Origin: Bacteroidota bacterium
Lineage (GTDB): Bacteria > Bacteroidota > Bacteroidia > Bacteroidales > DYOH01
Direction of reading: 5' to 3'
DNA length: 33,450 bases
Assembly (NCBI GenBank): GCA_020048155.1
Contig: JAIFMY010000132.1
Coordinates: forward strand, 1 to 33,450
Below, in pieces: positions 32,369 to 33,450 of the stretch. Numbering within the stretch: position 1 is the first letter of the stretch; every line of letters starts with the position of its first letter. Below the pieces are notes generated by a model, which saw only the letters and a program-made list of their open reading frames with translations, searched no databases and had not been told where the DNA came from. A program made the translations under genes and the position numbers.

Positions 32369-33450
32369 TTAAGAATGACTAATTTTATATGTGACTCCTC
32401 TTTCTTGTTGATAATCAAGAATCTGCTGCAAACAATCAGAGTGTGCGCCCACATATTCCGGAGGGCATATGCCTGCTTGTTTGAATTTTCCGCTAAGTAG
32501 CAACTCTGCTACAGCAGTGCAGGTGTAGCCGGTGGTGCGTGCCATAGAGTGTATTTTCGATTTTGGGTCGTATTTGTCCAATAGTTCGTATTTTACCTTT
32601 TTGAGTTGACTCTGGTGCTTGTATGCCAGTTCTATGCGCATGATAGTTACATCTTCTTCTTCTGGCTTCAGTTTCCATTTAGGGAAGAGCAGGGCAGCAG
32701 TGACATCTATTGGCCGAACCATGTTACCATTTGCCAGAATAGGATCGTAAGAGAAAAAACCTGACTCACGCAATACCCTCAGATAGTCTACTGTATGCGG
32801 GTAACGCATGGTTTTCTCTATCATAGTCGGAATATTGAGTGTGGTAAGCATCGAGCGTAGACCATCTGTATTGAATGCCTCTAGGGTTCCAAAATTGTCG
32901 AAATGAATATATTCTTGTTCCGAAAGTGCTTCTTTTGTAACCATTTGCCCGTTGAGCATATATCTGGATGGGCGAATATACTCTTCAATCACATCTATGG
33001 GCGAAAAAACTGCTTTGTATTCATACGGATATTCTCTTACCAAAGGCAATCCACCTACATAGCAATGATAGGTTTCTATCTCGTAGTGAGCATGGTAGTG
33101 CCCAGCGATGATATTGCCCATTCCGGGCGCCACGCCTGCATCTACCACCACAGTTACCCCCATGCCTTTTGCCAATGAGTCGAGCAAGAAAGCATCTTCG
33201 GGGAAGAATGCGATATCTACTACATCTTTTCCTGCAATAATGGCATTGCGCAAAGTTTCAAATCCCATGAATCCGGGCGTAGCATTTATCACCAAATCGG
33301 CATCTTTCACAGCCATTGCAATATTTTCGGGGCGGCTCAGGTCGGTTACCAGCGGGGTTATATTGGTCATATCCGCATATCTGGTGCTTATTTCGGGGTT
33401 TAAGTCGGCCACTACTACGTTGTACCTGGTGGCCAAATCGAGGGCAATGG
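32369..33450 (-). CDS. Saccharopine-dehydrogenase-like oxidoreductase (5' partial)
   Basis: About 360 residues of an NAD(P)-dependent enzyme are visible; the start lies past the right edge. The in-frame codons at the edge read I-A-L-D-L-A-T-R-Y, which belong just after the GxGxxG loop, so only some 10-15 residues are missing. The Rossmann half has VVVADLNPE and ADLVINATPGFMG, and the C-terminal half has DAGVAPGMGNIIAGHY and YVGGLP. It resembles the lysine 6-dehydrogenase/saccharopine dehydrogenase group more than the polyamine dehydrogenase at 6246-7439. A lysine-metabolism role is possible but not proved. The TTG at 33436 is not a credible start. Confidence 0.82.
   Translation of the reverse strand, partial: IALDLATRYNVVVADLNPEISTRYADMTNITPLVTDLSRPENIAMAVKDADLVINATPGFMGFETLRNAIIAGKDVVDIAFFPEDAFLLDSLAKGMGVTVVVDAGVAPGMGNIIAGHYHAHYEIETYHCYVGGLPLVREYPYEYKAVFSPIDVIEEYIRPSRYMLNGQMVTKEALSEQEYIHFDNFGTLEAFNTDGLRSMLTTLNIPTMIEKTMRYPHTVDYLRVLRESGFFSYDPILANGNMVRPIDVTAALLFPKWKLKPEEEDVTIMRIELAYKHQSQLKKVKYELLDKYDPKSKIHSMARTTGYTCTAVAELLLSGKFKQAGICPPEYVGAHSDCLQQILDYQQERGVTYKISHS

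Overview
The window looks like chromosomal DNA of a member of the Bacteroidota. It has low GC. Its two best promoters match the TTTG-N19-TAnnTTTG consensus of that phylum, and the first gene ends in what looks like a type IX secretion C-terminal sorting domain. It also carries the carboxyspermidine-type polyamine route, a Reg_prop/Y_Y_Y sensor and a GAFTSA-type sigma-54 activator. I cannot place it below phylum. No phage, insertion sequence, integrase or CRISPR array is visible.

Layout, left to right. 1-5.4 kb (+): the 3' part of a secreted Ig-repeat protein, then topoisomerase IV subunit A (parC) and shikimate kinase (aroK). 5.4-6.0 kb (-): a stand-alone H-NOX haem sensor. 6.2-8.7 kb (+): carboxynorspermidine dehydrogenase and decarboxylase (nspC), with a strong hairpin terminator between them. 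8.8-10.1 kb (+): a TPR protein ending in a cold-shock-like domain. 10.2-14.0 kb (-): nrfA, nrfH and a PepSY membrane protein. 14.1-17.7 kb (-): a giant sensor with beta-propeller, SpoIIE phosphatase and a C-terminal receiver. 17.8-19.4 kb (-): a TPMT-like methyltransferase and a heptose-phosphate-type PfkB kinase. 19.4-22.1 kb: a YkgJ cysteine-cluster protein (+), a DUF486 membrane protein (-), a sigma-54 response regulator without a DNA-binding domain (+) and a HEPN protein (+). 22.2-25.2 kb (-): an operon of a P-type-ATPase-like protein lacking every catalytic motif, an AlkD-like repeat protein and a Bax-inhibitor-1 protein. 25.3-27.8 kb (+): tRNA-His, trhO, a 39-residue membrane protein and an AI-2E family permease. 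28.0-31.3 kb (+): a redox operon of Tat-exported Fe-S protein, NrfD-like protein and membrane-anchored cytochrome c, with no catalytic subunit. 31.4-33.45 kb (-): an EamA transporter and a saccharopine-dehydrogenase-like enzyme that runs off the right edge.

How parts may work together. NrfH passes quinol electrons to NrfA, which makes ammonium from nitrite and can also reduce NO. The H-NOX protein lacks the distal tyrosine of O2-binding members, so it is predicted to sense NO. This fits respiration on nitrogen oxides in low oxygen. The Fe-S/NrfD/cytochrome operon is a second, separate quinone-linked module.

Most promising for novelty: the dead P1B-ATPase-like protein in a tight operon with an AlkD-like protein; the orphan Fe-S/NrfD/cytochrome module whose Fe-S subunit has lost the equivalent cysteine in both outer clusters; the sigma-54 activator without a helix-turn-helix, behind a helically phased TTGCAA array; and the TPR-cold-shock fusion.
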